64,000 nucleotides of DNA from Gilliamella sp. ESL0441 (GTDB lineage: Bacteria; Pseudomonadota; Gammaproteobacteria; Enterobacterales; Orbaceae): the NCBI RefSeq assembly GCF_019469185.1, contig NZ_CP048264.1:1674001-1738000 (forward strand), given 5' to 3'. Under the pieces are notes generated by a model that searched no databases, had not been told where the DNA came from, and worked only from the letters and a program-made list of their open reading frames with translations. Shown piece after piece: positions 33,638 to 43,818 of the stretch; position 1 is the first letter of the stretch, and every line of letters begins with the position of its first letter. Position numbers and translations under genes: made by a program.

Positions 33638-34022
33638 AATTTTCTCCTAAGTTAAACACATACATGTTCATAAACGATAAATAACTTAAATAAAATCAAT
33701 TAATAATGACAAAACCATATAACTAGATAAAAGTAGAGATAAATCAATTAACTATATTGATAAATACGATGAATAGTGATAAAGACTTAAATATTATTTT
33801 TAAATAATCATTAATCTGTTACGAACAGAATCCAAACATAATATTAACTGTGGCTTTCCATAAAAGACGTGGCGATAATACAATTTATCAATCAACAAAA
33901 CGTAAATTCATAGAATTTGATAAACGATCTCAGTTTAACAAATAAACGTAGATTAAGCCAGCCTATAACAATTGAATTCAATACTGCAATAGCACAATAA
34001 ACATAATTATTGAATTAATACA
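33638..34022. other. Intergenic region, no gene seen
   Basis: This 385-base AT-rich gap lies upstream of the SDR gene and past the end of lipoprotein paralogue 3. No gene, terminator or repeat is convincing. It should carry the SDR promoter. Confidence 0.5.
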
Positions 34023-34484
34023 TTATGATTTTTCTGACTGACAATCATCTGGATTTAGTTCAACAATAACAATCTCTTCATCATTGATAAAATAATGATA
34101 ATTCGCACCATTTGGAAACACATTTTTCAGTTCTTTCATTTGTGGCACATTTTGACAATAATCATTAAGTAAATTACTGCGTAAAGTATCAAGGGTAGAT
34201 GTTAATAATAATGCTTGTTTAGGGGTGTTTTTTACTCGGTATTTATAATTGATACTATTATTATCTGCAAAAACATCAAATAGTGTTGTCAACTCATCAA
34301 TTTCTATAGGCAACTCGTTTTTTACTGCATTAATTTCTAAATTTTGCGAAGTGAGCAAATCATTATTAGGTAAAGATGAAGTTGAACTTTCAGCAGAAGA
34401 ATGATTTGACACAGGTTTAGCGTTATCACAATTAAGCAGCACAAAACCAATACTTATTAAAACAATTATCTTTAATATGTTCAT
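34023..34484 (-). CDS. Small lipoprotein, paralogue 3
   Basis: A 153-residue lipoprotein (lipobox VLLNC-D) with a Ser/Asn-rich linker (residues 22-45) and the shared domain: LPIEIDELTTLFDV, INYKYRVKN, LNDYC, FPNGANYHYFINDEE, and the tail PDDC. It is the third paralogue within 3.2 kb. Its role is unknown. The three may be stress- or envelope-associated; nothing in the sequence shows a partner. Confidence 0.78.
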   Translation of the reverse strand: MNILKIIVLISIGFVLLNCDNAKPVSNHSSAESSTSSLPNNDLLTSQNLEINAVKNELPIEIDELTTLFDVFADNNSINYKYRVKNTPKQALLLTSTLDTLRSNLLNDYCQNVPQMKELKNVFPNGANYHYFINDEEIVIVELNPDDCQSEKS

Positions 34485-34778
34485 ACATATTTCGCCTTTT
34501 ATTATTTTAAAAGTGTTTTTTTATATGAAACTAGGTAAATAAGCAGATAAAAACGATTGTTGATTAACATTTATACACTAATCTTTGTAAAATGCCAATT
34601 AAAAACTCGTACAACGATAAAATCATTTTAGACATCAATCACCATTATTTTCAAACTTCTTGCAATCGCAAAAACAAGACTTTAAAAAAACACAAAAAAA
34701 CAGTTGAATTTTTTTCTAAAACGAGTATTTTGTTAAGAATACTTACTCAAAGAAGCAAAAAAAATTTAAATAAAACGT

Positions 34779-34862
34779 ATGAATTTTTCACTTATTATCG
34801 TCCTCATCAACATTCTTGTCAGCGTGGTCATTATTCCAGCGCGGGGGCGTTCTTTGAGTTAA
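34779..34862 (+). CDS. ilvL: ilvGMEDA leader peptide
   Basis: A 27-codon frame whose peptide (MNFSLIIVLINILVSVVIIP, then ARGRSLS) has 14 Ile, Leu or Val residues, 13 of them within residues 5-19. It lies upstream of ilvG and is followed by a hairpin with a T run. This is the layout of the enterobacterial ilvL attenuator, in which ribosome stalling at uncharged Ile/Leu/Val codons relieves termination. It is too short for usual gene finders, and a longer overlapping frame (34592-34879) is a shadow. Confidence 0.9.
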   Translation: MNFSLIIVLINILVSVVIIPARGRSLS

Positions 34863-34915
34863 AAAAGCTTCATAGTTAACCCAAAACCCCCGCCCCAAAA
34901 AGCGGGGGTTTTTTT
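34841..34915 (+). promoter_or_regulatory. Attenuator of the ilvGMEDA operon
   Basis: GCGGGGG occurs twice, at 34841-34847 (inside the leader peptide) and at 34902-34908. Both can pair with CCCCCGC at 34887-34893. Pairing with the first gives the antiterminator, pairing with the second gives the terminator. A ribosome that reads to the leader stop (34862) would cover the first arm and allow termination; a stall at the Ile/Leu/Val codons (34791-34837) would leave it free. Confidence 0.88.
34883..34915 (+). terminator. Attenuator terminator hairpin upstream of ilvG
   Basis: ACCCCCGC (34886-34893) and GCGGGGGT (34902-34909) form an eight-pair GC-rich stem, extended by A-T pairs and followed by seven T residues. 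It ends 41 bases before the ilvG start. Confidence 0.92.
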
Positions 34916-34955
34916 ATGAGCAATGCAAATACCTGAAAAAAAGAGCGAGGAATAA

Positions 34956-36632
34956 ATGTTAGGAACACAGTGGATAGTAAAAACCTTAAAAGAAAAAGGC
35001 GTTACCACCGTATTTGGGTATCCTGGTGGACAAATTATGCCTCTGTATGATGCCCTTTATGATGGCGGTATTGAACATGTGTTATGTCGTCACGAACAAG
35101 GTGCTGCAATGGCTGCTATAGGTTATGCGAGGGCGACAGGCAAAACAGGGGTATGTATTGCCACATCGGGGCCGGGAGCAACCAATATTATCACGGGACT
35201 TGCAGATGCTTTGATTGATTCAGTTCCAATCGTTGCAATAACGGGTCAAGTACCTAATAACTTAATCGGTACCGATGCCTTTCAAGAAGTTGATGTATTA
35301 GGTTTGTCATTGGCGTGTACTAAACACAGTTATTTAATTGATGATGCGCATGACTTACCCAATATATTCGAGGAGGCATTTACCTTAGCCAACTCAGGCA
35401 GACCGGGACCAATATTGATTGACGTTCCGAAAGATATCCAGCTTGCCAACTTAGATTACCAACAATATTTAACCAACCACACTTCTCAAAGTTATCTCAA
35501 CAAATCAAAATCCTTTGTTATCTCTTCTGATGATATAAAATTAACTAAAGCGATGATTCAAGATGCCAAAAAACCCATGCTTTATATTGGTGGTGGGGTT
35601 GGGCTTTCTGGCGCGATATCAAAATTAAGACAATTTATGGAAATGACTCAAATTCCGAGCGTTTCAACCTTAAAAGGATTAGGGGCTGCTGATATCAATA
35701 ATCCCTATTATTTAGGATTAATTGGCATGCATGGTTCTAAAGCAGCGAACTTAGCCGTGCAAGAGTGTGATCTATTAATTGCGTTAGGGGTACGATTTGA
35801 TGACCGTGTTACCGGAAACCTGAATGAATTTGCTCGCCATGCTAAAGTCATTCATATTGATATCGATCAGGCTGAAATTAATAAATTAAAGCAAACGCAT
35901 TTAGGGTTACAAGGCGATATCAAACAAGTCTTACCTTTAATTCACCAAACCGTATCGATAGAAGATTGGCATAAAAGAATAGACCAATTACGAAAAGCGT
36001 ATCCAACTCGTTATGATCATCCGGGCGAACCTATCTATGCCCCAGCGTTACTCAAAAGCCTTTCTGAACAAAAAACAGCTACCACAATTGTCACTACCGA
36101 TGTTGGTCAACATCAAATGTGGACGGCTCAGCACATGCAATTTAACCATCCACAAAACTTTATTACTTCTAGTGGACTTGGCACAATGGGATTTGGTTTA
36201 CCAGCTGCCATTGGAGCACAACTAGCAAGACCAAATGATTGTGTGATATGCATTTCTGGCGATGGCTCTTTTATGATGAATGTTCAAGAGCTGACCACAA
36301 TTAAACGCAAAAAATTACCGATTAAGATTGTATTAATTGATAATCAACGTTTGGGCATGGTTAGACAATGGCAAGAACTCTTTTTCAATCAAAGATACAG
36401 CGAAACCAATTTATCTGACAATCCTGATTTTTTAATGCTGGCTAAAGCCTTCGATATCGACGGACAAAAAATTACCCAAAAATCAGAAATTCAAAGCGCC
36501 ATCGATACGCTATTAAATTCAACAGGTGCCTATTTATTACATGTGTGTATCGATGAACTTGAAAACGTATGGCCTCTTGTTCCACCCGGTGCTGCCAATG
36601 AAAATATGTTAGATAACAACAGTAAGGAGTAA
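34956..36632 (+). CDS. ilvG: Acetolactate synthase II, large subunit
   Basis: IlvG condenses pyruvate with pyruvate or 2-oxobutyrate using thiamine diphosphate. The intact 558-residue frame has the catalytic glutamate ([17 protein letters not shown] near residue 47), the FAD-binding centre and the ThDP motif [12 protein letters not shown] near 430. It is unlike E. coli K-12, where ilvG is frameshifted. GAGGAA precedes the ATG. It partners IlvM and is regulated by the upstream attenuator. Confidence 0.95.
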   Translation: MLGTQWIVKTLKEKGVTTVFGYPGGQIMPLYDALYDGGIEHVLCRHEQGAAMAAIGYARATGKTGVCIATSGPGATNIITGLADALIDSVPIVAITGQVPNNLIGTDAFQEVDVLGLSLACTKHSYLIDDAHDLPNIFEEAFTLANSGRPGPILIDVPKDIQLANLDYQQYLTNHTSQSYLNKSKSFVISSDDIKLTKAMIQDAKKPMLYIGGGVGLSGAISKLRQFMEMTQIPSVSTLKGLGAADINNPYYLGLIGMHGSKAANLAVQECDLLIALGVRFDDRVTGNLNEFARHAKVIHIDIDQAEINKLKQTHLGLQGDIKQVLPLIHQTVSIEDWHKRIDQLRKAYPTRYDHPGEPIYAPALLKSLSEQKTATTIVTTDVGQHQMWTAQHMQFNHPQNFITSSGLGTMGFGLPAAIGAQLARPNDCVICISGDGSFMMNVQELTTIKRKKLPIKIVLIDNQRLGMVRQWQELFFNQRYSETNLSDNPDFLMLAKAFDIDGQKITQKSEIQSAIDTLLNSTGAYLLHVCIDELENVWPLVPPGAANENMLDNNSKE

Positions 36633-36635
36633 AGG

Positions 36636-36869
36636 ATGAGTAATAAAGATCAGCATCAATTTACTATCACCGCTTATGATAAATTAGGAACACTTGAGCG
36701 TATCTTACGGGTTATACGCCACCGTGGTGGTCACATTAAACAGATGCAAATGCAGACTAAAGATGATCAGATACTATCATTATCTTTAGCATTAACAACA
36801 AAGCGCCCTATTTCAGCACTACTTAATCAGATCGACAAATTGGTAGACGTGATATCGATTGAAATATAG
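36636..36869 (+). CDS. ilvM: Acetolactate synthase II, small regulatory subunit
   Basis: A 77-residue ACT-domain protein (FTITAYDKLGTLERILRVIRHRGGH) that fits IlvM in length and position, starting 3 bases after the ilvG stop. IlvM stabilises the large subunit; the type II enzyme is not valine-sensitive in enterics. Confidence 0.9.
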   Translation: MSNKDQHQFTITAYDKLGTLERILRVIRHRGGHIKQMQMQTKDDQILSLSLALTTKRPISALLNQIDKLVDVISIEI

Positions 36870-36933
36870 TTATTTTAATAATAAATCATGATGAAATAAT
36901 AAGTTAAATTTATAAAAGTATACACTTTAGCAG

Positions 36934-36961
36934 TTAAACAAAATCGATAGTATAGTATAAT
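36934..36961 (+). promoter_or_regulatory. Possible internal promoter upstream of ilvE
   Basis: TTAAAC (36934-36939), a 16-base spacer, and TATAAT (36956-36961) lie about 75 bases upstream of the ilvE start in an unusually long 166-base gap. An internal promoter before ilvE is known in enterics. The -35 match is weak. Confidence 0.35.
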
Positions 36962-37035
36962 GCTTGACCGTTTATTGTTGAAAGCACCGAGCTATATCTA
37001 TGCTAAACAAAAGTAAAATTTAAGAGGAAATAAAA

Positions 37036-37965
37036 ATGAGTTCTACAGCAAAATCGGATTATATTTGGTTCAATGGTGAAATGGTTCCATGGGCAGATGC
37101 TAAAATTCATATCATGTCTCATGCTTTACATTATGGTACTTCAGTTTTTGAAGGAGTTCGTTGTTATAAAACTCATCAAGGCCCTGCTATTTTCCGTCAT
37201 AAAGAACACGCACAACGATTATTAAATTCAGCCAAAATATACCGTTTTCCTGTTCCTTACACGATTGAAGAAATCATGGAAGCAACGCGTCAAACTATCA
37301 AGAAAAATAACTTAGAAAGTGCCTATATTCGTCCTCTTGTCTTTATTGGTGATGTCGGTATGGGCGTTAATCCGCCTGCTGGTTATAAAACTGATGTCAT
37401 GATTGCCGCTTTCCCTTGGGGGGCCTATTTAGGTGAAGATGCATTAGATCAAGGAATTGATGCGATGGTTTCTTCATGGAATCGTGTCGCATCCAATACC
37501 ATTCCGGCAGCCGCAAAAGCGGGGGGTAACTATTTATCATCATTATTAATTGGCTCAGAAGCTCGTGCTAATGGTTTCCAAGAAGGGATTGCCTTAGATG
37601 TACATGGTCATCTTTCAGAAGGTGCGGGTGAAAATCTATTTATCATTAAAGACGGTGTACTATTCACTCCTGTATTATCTTGCTCTGCACTTCCTGGTAT
37701 TACTCGTGATGCCGTATTAACGCTTGCTCGTGATTTGGGTATCGAAGTCCGTGAACAAATTTTATCGCGCGAATCACTCTATTTAGCTGACGAAGTCTTT
37801 ATGACCGGTACCGCTGCCGAAATTACACCTGTACGAAGCGTTGACCGCATTCAAGTAGGTATTGGACGTTGTGGCCCAATCACTAAACAGATCCAACAAA
37901 CATTCTTCGGGTTATTTAACGGTAAAACAGAAGATAAATATGGTTGGTTAGATATTATTAAATAA
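37036..37965 (+). CDS. ilvE: Branched-chain amino acid aminotransferase
   Basis: IlvE makes valine, leucine and isoleucine from their keto acids. The 309-residue fold type IV PLP enzyme has the HALHYGTSVFEGVRCYK region near residue 32, the PLP-lysine motif AAKAGGNYLSSLLI near 158 and the C-terminal SEGAGENLFI stretch. Length matches E. coli IlvE. GAGGAAAT precedes the ATG. Confidence 0.96.
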   Translation: MSSTAKSDYIWFNGEMVPWADAKIHIMSHALHYGTSVFEGVRCYKTHQGPAIFRHKEHAQRLLNSAKIYRFPVPYTIEEIMEATRQTIKKNNLESAYIRPLVFIGDVGMGVNPPAGYKTDVMIAAFPWGAYLGEDALDQGIDAMVSSWNRVASNTIPAAAKAGGNYLSSLLIGSEARANGFQEGIALDVHGHLSEGAGENLFIIKDGVLFTPVLSCSALPGITRDAVLTLARDLGIEVREQILSRESLYLADEVFMTGTAAEITPVRSVDRIQVGIGRCGPITKQIQQTFFGLFNGKTEDKYGWLDIIK

Positions 37966-37976
37966 TATCTCAAAAA

Positions 37977-37999
37977 ATCCGCTAACTAATACGGCGGAT
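37977..37999. repeat. Inverted repeat between ilvE and ilvD
   Basis: ATCCGC and GCGGAT pair across an 11-base loop shortly after the ilvE stop in a 137-base gap. A weak mRNA-processing or attenuating hairpin is possible. No clear T run follows at once. Confidence 0.4.
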
Positions 38000-38102
38000 A
38001 AATACTTTTTGTAATGTGATGCACATCAAAACATGATGGACTCATCAAAATGATAAACCGATTAAATCGGTCGCAAGTATAATAAGAACTTGGGAGCAAC
38101 AA

Positions 38103-39953
38103 ATGCCTAGATATCGATCAGCTACCTCCGTTGAAGGCAGAAACATGGCAGGAGCGCGCGCTTTATGGCGTGCTACTGGCGTAAAAAATGAAGATTTTGG
38201 TAAACCTATTATCGCCGTCGTAAACTCATTTACTCAGTTTGTACCGGGACATGTCCACCTTAAAGACATAGGACAACTAGTGGCTAAACAGATTGAAGCA
38301 TCAGGTGGTATTGCTAAAGAGTTTAATACCATTGCAGTAGATGACGGTATTGCAATGGGGCATGGTGGTATGCTTTATTCGTTACCTTCACGTGAACTTA
38401 TTGCCGATTCTGTAGAATACATGGTCAATGCGCACTGTGCTGATGCGATGATCTGCATCTCCAACTGTGACAAAATCACACCCGGTATGTTAATGGCATC
38501 ACTCCGTTTAAATATCCCAACGGTTTTTGTCTCTGGTGGCCCTATGGAAGCTGGGAAAACCAAGCTTTCAGATCAAATCATCAAACTTGATCTTGTTGAT
38601 GCCATGATTCAAAGCGCCAACCCCAATGTCAGTGACGCAGACAGTAAAGCGATTGAAGAATCAGCTTGTCCGACGTGTGGCTCATGTTCCGGCATGTTTA
38701 CAGCGAATTCAATGAACTGCTTAACCGAAGCTTTAGGGCTTTCGTTACCCGGTAATGGATCCCTCATTGCCACTCACAAGCAACGTGAACAACTCTTTTT
38801 AAAAGCGGCCAAACGCATAGTTGAAATTACCAAACGTTATTACGAACATGATGATGAATCTTATCTACCAAGAGCCATCGCCACCAAAGCAGCCTATGAA
38901 AATGCCATGTCACTCGATATTGCGATGGGAGGCTCGACCAATACCGTTTTACACTTGCTTGCAACAGCGCAAGAAGGCGAAATTGATTTTACGATGTCAG
39001 ATATCGATCGACTATCTCGTCAAGTACCGCATCTGTGTAAAGTTGCACCAAGTACAGCAAAATACCACATGGAAGATGTACACAGGGCGGGCGGTGTGGT
39101 ATCCATCATGTCAGAACTTGACAAAGCAGGACTACTAAATCGCAATGTTCACAATGTGCTTGGACTATCATTACAAGAAACCTTTGCACAATATGACATT
39201 ACGCAAACCCAAGATGAAGAAGTAAAAAAAATGTATCGCAGTGGGCCGGCTGGCATCCGTACAACGAAAGCATTTTCACAAGATTGTTACTGGGACACAC
39301 TGGATGACGATCGGGAAAATGGTTGTATTCGTGACAAAGCGCATGCTTATAGCCAAGACGGCGGACTTGCCACACTCTATGGTAATGTTGCCCAAGATGG
39401 TGCTATCGTAAAAACGGCCAGTGTTGCCGCTGAAAATCTTGTGTTTAGAGGGCCTGCAAAAGTATTTGAAAGCCAAGAAGATGCAGTTGATGCCATTTTA
39501 GGTGGAAAAATAGTTGAAGGTGATGTCGTTGTGATCATCTATGAAGGCCCAAAAGGTGGGCCGGGAATGCAAGAAATGCTCTACCCTACCAGCTATTTAA
39601 AATCAATGGGACTTGGTAAAGCTTGTGCACTCATTACTGACGGTAGATTTTCAGGCGGATCATCAGGCTTATCCATTGGACATATTTCACCAGAAGCGGC
39701 TAACGGTGGCGTAATTGGTCTGGTACGTGATGGCGATATTATCGATATTGACATTCCTAATCGAAAATTAGTTTTAGATGTGCCTGAAGATGAACTAGAA
39801 CGTCGTCGGGTGGCAGAGCTTACTCGTGGCGACAAAGCATTTACCCCTCATAATCGTGACCGCTATGTGTCGTTTGCCTTAAAAGCTTACGCAAGTTTAG
39901 CGACCAGTGCTGATAAAGGTGCCGTCCGCGATAAAAGTAAACTAGGTGGCTAA
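38103..39953 (+). CDS. ilvD: Dihydroxy-acid dehydratase
   Basis: IlvD dehydrates the dihydroxy acids to 2-keto acids using an Fe-S cluster. The 616-residue protein has the two IlvD/Edd signatures: [15 protein letters not shown] near residue 117 and [19 protein letters not shown] near 195, plus the C-terminal [18 protein letters not shown] near 520. Length matches E. coli IlvD. It is followed two bases later by ilvA. Confidence 0.96.
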   Translation: MPRYRSATSVEGRNMAGARALWRATGVKNEDFGKPIIAVVNSFTQFVPGHVHLKDIGQLVAKQIEASGGIAKEFNTIAVDDGIAMGHGGMLYSLPSRELIADSVEYMVNAHCADAMICISNCDKITPGMLMASLRLNIPTVFVSGGPMEAGKTKLSDQIIKLDLVDAMIQSANPNVSDADSKAIEESACPTCGSCSGMFTANSMNCLTEALGLSLPGNGSLIATHKQREQLFLKAAKRIVEITKRYYEHDDESYLPRAIATKAAYENAMSLDIAMGGSTNTVLHLLATAQEGEIDFTMSDIDRLSRQVPHLCKVAPSTAKYHMEDVHRAGGVVSIMSELDKAGLLNRNVHNVLGLSLQETFAQYDITQTQDEEVKKMYRSGPAGIRTTKAFSQDCYWDTLDDDRENGCIRDKAHAYSQDGGLATLYGNVAQDGAIVKTASVAAENLVFRGPAKVFESQEDAVDAILGGKIVEGDVVVIIYEGPKGGPGMQEMLYPTSYLKSMGLGKACALITDGRFSGGSSGLSIGHISPEAANGGVIGLVRDGDIIDIDIPNRKLVLDVPEDELERRRVAELTRGDKAFTPHNRDRYVSFALKAYASLATSADKGAVRDKSKLGG

Positions 39954-39955
39954 AA

Positions 39956-41494
39956 GTGAAACAACAAACAATACTGACTGGTGCTGATTATTTAAAAGCA
40001 ACGCTTTGCAGTGCCGTATATGATGTGGCGCAAGTCACACCGCTTGAAAAAATGGATAAACTATCTGCCAGACTAAACAATCAGATATTTGTCAAACGTG
40101 AAGATCGTCAGCTAGTGCACAGTTTTAAAATTCGAGGTGCACAAGCGATGATCGCCAGCCTTTCCCCAGAAGAGCGACAATGTGGCGTTATTGCTGCTTC
40201 AGCTGGAAACCACGCACAAGGTGTGGCATTTTCAGCTAGCAAATTAGGTATAAAATCGCTCATTGTTATGCCGTTAACGACAGCGGACATCAAAGTAGAA
40301 GCAGTAAAAGGATTCGGTGGTGAAGTTTTACTTTATGGTGCGAATTTTGACGAAGCCAAAGCCAAAGCCTTAGAATTAGCCAAAGAACAACGACGCATTT
40401 TTATTCCCCCTTTTGATCACCCACTGGTGATTGCCGGACAAGGCAGTATTGCCATGGAACTGTTGCAACAAAATGCCAAACTCGATCGCATATTTGTCCC
40501 CGTTGGCGGTGGTGGACTTGCAGCAGGTGTGGCAGTCCTAATTAAACAAATTATGCCATCGATTAAAGTCATTGCAGTTGAACCTGAAGATGCAGCCTGT
40601 TTAAAAGCAGCCTTAGATGCTGGTCACCCAGTTGATTTAAATCGAGTAGGTTTATTTGCTGAAGGGGTTGCCGTTAAACGAATCGGTGATGAAACATTCA
40701 GACTTTGCCAACAATATATCGATGATATTATTACTGTTGATAGCGATGAAATTTGTGCGGCTGTCAAAGATTTATTTGATGATGTTCGTGCCATTGCTGA
40801 ACCATCGGGTGCGGTCGCACTGGCGGGACTGAAAAAATACGTTGAAAAACACAATATTCAAGGTGAAAACCTTGCTCATATCTTATCGGGAGCTAATTTA
40901 AACTTCCATAATTTACGTTATGTGTCAGAACGCTGTGAATTGGGTGAAAAACGAGAAGTCTTAATCGCCGTGACGATTCCGGAGAAAAAAGGCAGTTTCC
41001 TAAAATTTTGTCAGATCTTGGGGGGGCGTTCAGTCACCGAATTTAATTATCGCTATCATGATGAAGAATCGGCATGCATATTTGTAGGTGTTAAAATCAC
41101 TAAAAATAGTGAAAAAGATGACATCATGCAACAACTCACTTCAGCCGGTTATCCCGTGGTTGACCTGACTGATGATGAAATGGCTAAATTGCATGTTCGC
41201 TATATGATTGGTGGCAAGCCTTGTCAGCCAATTCAAGAACAAGTTTACAGTTTTGAATTCCCAGAATCGCAAGGGGCATTACTCAAATTCTTACAAACAC
41301 TTGGTACTAACTGGAATATCTCAATGTTCCATTACCGAAGCCATGGGACTGATTATGGTCGCGTTCTTGCTGCATTTGAAATTGACCAAACCAATAGCCA
41401 TGATTTTGGTAAACACTTAACCGAATTAGGTTATGGTTTCCATAACGAAACTGAAAATCCATCGTTAAAACTCTTTTTAACCAATTCGAATTAA
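39956..41494 (+). CDS. ilvA: Threonine deaminase (biosynthetic)
   Basis: IlvA converts threonine to 2-oxobutyrate, the first step to isoleucine. The GTG start at 39956 lies two bases after ilvD and fits the family start. The 512-residue protein has the PLP lysine in VHSFKIRGA near residue 60, the phosphate loop VGGGGLAAGVAV near 185, and two C-terminal ACT-like regulatory domains (from about 330), which mediate isoleucine feedback. It ends the ilvGMEDA unit. Confidence 0.95.
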   Translation: MKQQTILTGADYLKATLCSAVYDVAQVTPLEKMDKLSARLNNQIFVKREDRQLVHSFKIRGAQAMIASLSPEERQCGVIAASAGNHAQGVAFSASKLGIKSLIVMPLTTADIKVEAVKGFGGEVLLYGANFDEAKAKALELAKEQRRIFIPPFDHPLVIAGQGSIAMELLQQNAKLDRIFVPVGGGGLAAGVAVLIKQIMPSIKVIAVEPEDAACLKAALDAGHPVDLNRVGLFAEGVAVKRIGDETFRLCQQYIDDIITVDSDEICAAVKDLFDDVRAIAEPSGAVALAGLKKYVEKHNIQGENLAHILSGANLNFHNLRYVSERCELGEKREVLIAVTIPEKKGSFLKFCQILGGRSVTEFNYRYHDEESACIFVGVKITKNSEKDDIMQQLTSAGYPVVDLTDDEMAKLHVRYMIGGKPCQPIQEQVYSFEFPESQGALLKFLQTLGTNWNISMFHYRSHGTDYGRVLAAFEIDQTNSHDFGKHLTELGYGFHNETENPSLKLFLTNSN

Positions 41495-41503
41495 ATAAAG
41501 GAA

Positions 41504-41543
41504 GACTATTCACTTTTACGGGCATTGATTAAAGTGAATAGTC
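41504..41543. repeat. Perfect 13-bp inverted repeat after ilvA
   Basis: GACTATTCACTTT (41504-41516) and AAAGTGAATAGTC (41531-41543) form a perfect stem with a 14-base loop just after the ilvA stop. It probably ends or protects the ilv transcript. The T run is absent. Confidence 0.65.
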
Positions 41544-41594
41544 CTAAATCTTAATCAAATAGTTTAAGCCTTCAAAAAAATAGATAGATTAACC

Positions 41595-42575
41595 ATGATT
41601 AAATTAGCAACAATTGGAACCAATTGGATCACTGAAAAATTCATTGATGCGGCATTACAAACTAAACAATATCAATTAACCGCTATCTATTCCCGTGATA
41701 TCGATAAAGCCGATCAACTGGCAAAAAAATACCAAGTTAATACGATATTTGATAAGCTCACCGAGCTCGCTCAATATGCCAATGTCGACGTTGTTTACAT
41801 TGCCAGCCCAAACTCACTCCATTTTGAACAAGCCAAATTGATATTGGAAAATAATAAAGATGTAATATGTGAAAAACCATTAACCTCGAATTTAATGGAA
41901 ACCCAAACATTAATTAATATTGCCAAACAACATAAAAAACTTATTTTTGAGGCACTTAAAACCGTTTATTTGCCCAATTATCAATTAATTCGGGATTATC
42001 TTCCAAAGTTAGGAAGAATTCGCAAAGCACTACTTAACTACTGTCAATATTCCAGCCGTTACGAAAGTTATTTGAATGGCAATAATCCCAACACGTTTAA
42101 TCCCAACTTTTCAAATGGTTCTATAATGGATATTGGAGTTTACCCACTCAATTTTGGACTAGGATTATGGGGATATCCCAATAAAATAAATGCCAGTGCG
42201 ACAAAACTTGCGTCTGGTGTCGATGCGCATGGCAGTGTTTTACTTAATTATGACGATTTTGAGGTCATCATTTGGCATTCAAAAGTCAGTAACTCTTACC
42301 TTCCTAGTGAAATTCAAGGCGAAAATGGATCGCTTATTATTGAAAATCTTGCCACTTGTGAGCGCGTTATTTATCAACCAAGAATCGGTGAAAAAAAAGA
42401 AATCACCCTTACACAACACAATAATGATATGTATTACGAAACAGAAGAATTCGCTAAGCTATATCAACAACGCAACGTAGATCATAACGGTTTAGCCTAT
42501 TCGAAACTATCATCAACAATCTTGACTGAAATCAGAAATCAAACAGGTGTGGTGTTTCCTGCCGATCAACCTTAA
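41595..42575 (+). CDS. Gfo/Idh/MocA family oxidoreductase
   Basis: A 326-residue NAD(P)-dependent dehydrogenase with an N-terminal Rossmann segment (LATIGTNWITEKFIDA), the CEKPLTSN motif near residue 95 and the C-terminal sheet domain (SIMDIGVYPLNF, containing the D-x-G-x-Y pattern). It is close to the YhhX/YdgJ-like group. The substrate is unknown and neighbours give no clue, since an inverted repeat separates it from ilvA. Confidence 0.85.
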   Translation: MIKLATIGTNWITEKFIDAALQTKQYQLTAIYSRDIDKADQLAKKYQVNTIFDKLTELAQYANVDVVYIASPNSLHFEQAKLILENNKDVICEKPLTSNLMETQTLINIAKQHKKLIFEALKTVYLPNYQLIRDYLPKLGRIRKALLNYCQYSSRYESYLNGNNPNTFNPNFSNGSIMDIGVYPLNFGLGLWGYPNKINASATKLASGVDAHGSVLLNYDDFEVIIWHSKVSNSYLPSEIQGENGSLIIENLATCERVIYQPRIGEKKEITLTQHNNDMYYETEEFAKLYQQRNVDHNGLAYSKLSSTILTEIRNQTGVVFPADQP

Positions 42576-42625
42576 AGATCTTTAAAATATACAAAATGAA
42601 ATAATAAGTTGCCAAACCTTTATAG

Positions 42626-42653
42626 CAGAACGCTAACTAATATTAGCGTTCTG
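42626..42653. repeat. Perfect inverted repeat after the Gfo/Idh gene
   Basis: CAGAACGCTAA and TTAGCGTTCTG form an 11-bp stem with a six-base loop between two convergent genes. It is a likely transcript end for both, without a T run. Confidence 0.65.
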
Positions 42654-42703
42654 GGTGATATATCCGTTGACTGAGTATAAAACAACTATCCGACCAAACA
42701 CGC

Positions 42704-43624
42704 TTATTTAATATGTGCAATATAACCCTTAATAATCTCGACACTATTTTTAAATAACTGCTTTTCATTATCTGAAAAATCTAACTCAATAATTTTTTTG
42801 ATACCATGCTGATCTAAAATCGCAGGCACACCTATTGCCACATCTTGATAACCATACTCCCCATGTAAAATACAACTTAATGCTAACGCACGATGGCTGT
42901 TAGTGAAAATATGCTGACAAATTTCAGTAATCGTACTGGCGATACCATATTCGGTACAATGCTTAAATTTAGCAATTTCAAAACCTTTATTCTTCGCTTT
43001 GCTGCCAATATCATTAAAATCGATTCTATTTTTTTCTAGATGATTAAGGTTAATACCATAAACCGATGAATGCGACCAAACAGGAAATTGTGAATCGCCA
43101 TGCTCGCCAACAATAAACGCATCGATACTTTGTGGACCAATATCCATTTGTTCCCCCAATAAACGACGTAATCTTACTGTATCAAGCCAAACCCCAGTAC
43201 CAATTATCCGATGACGAGGTAAACCTGATAATTGCCAAACTTGGTAAGTAATCGCATCACAAGGGTTAGTCGCCACTAAAAAAATCCCTTTAAAACCATT
43301 TTTCATCATATCGGGCACAATCGTTGCAACAATTTTTGACGTACCAGCTAGCTCCTCCGCTCGGCTTTTTTGCGCTAATCCCGAAGTAACCGTAATAATC
43401 GCAATATCAATATCAGCACAATCATTGGCATCACGTAAACTGACTTTAATCATGTTTTGCCGATAAGCAGCCGCATCTAATAAATCCTGAGCATGTCCAT
43501 AAGCCCGATCTTTATTTACATCAACCAGTACAATTTCTTCACAAATACCTCGATTAACCAAGGTATAAGCCGTCGTGGATCCCACATTCCCTACTCCAAT
43601 AATCATGACTTTACGTAGTTTCAT
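42704..43624 (-). CDS. L-lactate dehydrogenase family (L-2-hydroxyacid dehydrogenase)
   Basis: A 306-residue NAD-dependent enzyme of the LDH/MDH superfamily: GVGNVG loop near residue 10, NPCDAITYQVW near 120, the D-R pair in GTGVWLDTVRLR near 145 and the catalytic histidine in VGEHGDSQFPVW near 178. The usual mobile-loop pattern with Arg after QKPGET is altered here (QKSRAEEL), so the substrate may be a larger 2-hydroxy acid, as in L-HicDH. ATG 43624 with GGAG upstream is preferred to the TTG at 43636. A degraded copy of its 5' end lies at 56833-57029. Confidence 0.85.
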   Translation of the reverse strand: MKLRKVMIIGVGNVGSTTAYTLVNRGICEEIVLVDVNKDRAYGHAQDLLDAAAYRQNMIKVSLRDANDCADIDIAIITVTSGLAQKSRAEELAGTSKIVATIVPDMMKNGFKGIFLVATNPCDAITYQVWQLSGLPRHRIIGTGVWLDTVRLRRLLGEQMDIGPQSIDAFIVGEHGDSQFPVWSHSSVYGINLNHLEKNRIDFNDIGSKAKNKGFEIAKFKHCTEYGIASTITEICQHIFTNSHRALALSCILHGEYGYQDVAIGVPAILDQHGIKKIIELDFSDNEKQLFKNSVEIIKGYIAHIK

Positions 43625-43818
43625 AATAAACTCCAATTATTTGAAAAATGAAATAAAATCAATAGAAATACAGATACGAAAGGGTTTGTCATCACAGCGT
43701 TAGTATTGCATATTCTTGTGTAAACGGGGAATCGTTTTCTTATGTTAATGGTGTTCATATTGAAGCAGTTTATTGTATTAGAACACTAAATCTAGTTTGG
43801 TGTTATTATCTGCCGATT

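Noticed and set aside
34592..34879. 95-codon plus-strand frame upstream of ilvG
   Set aside because: It overlaps the ilvL leader peptide and attenuator in another frame, has no ribosome site and a low-complexity Lys-rich product; the short leader explains the region.
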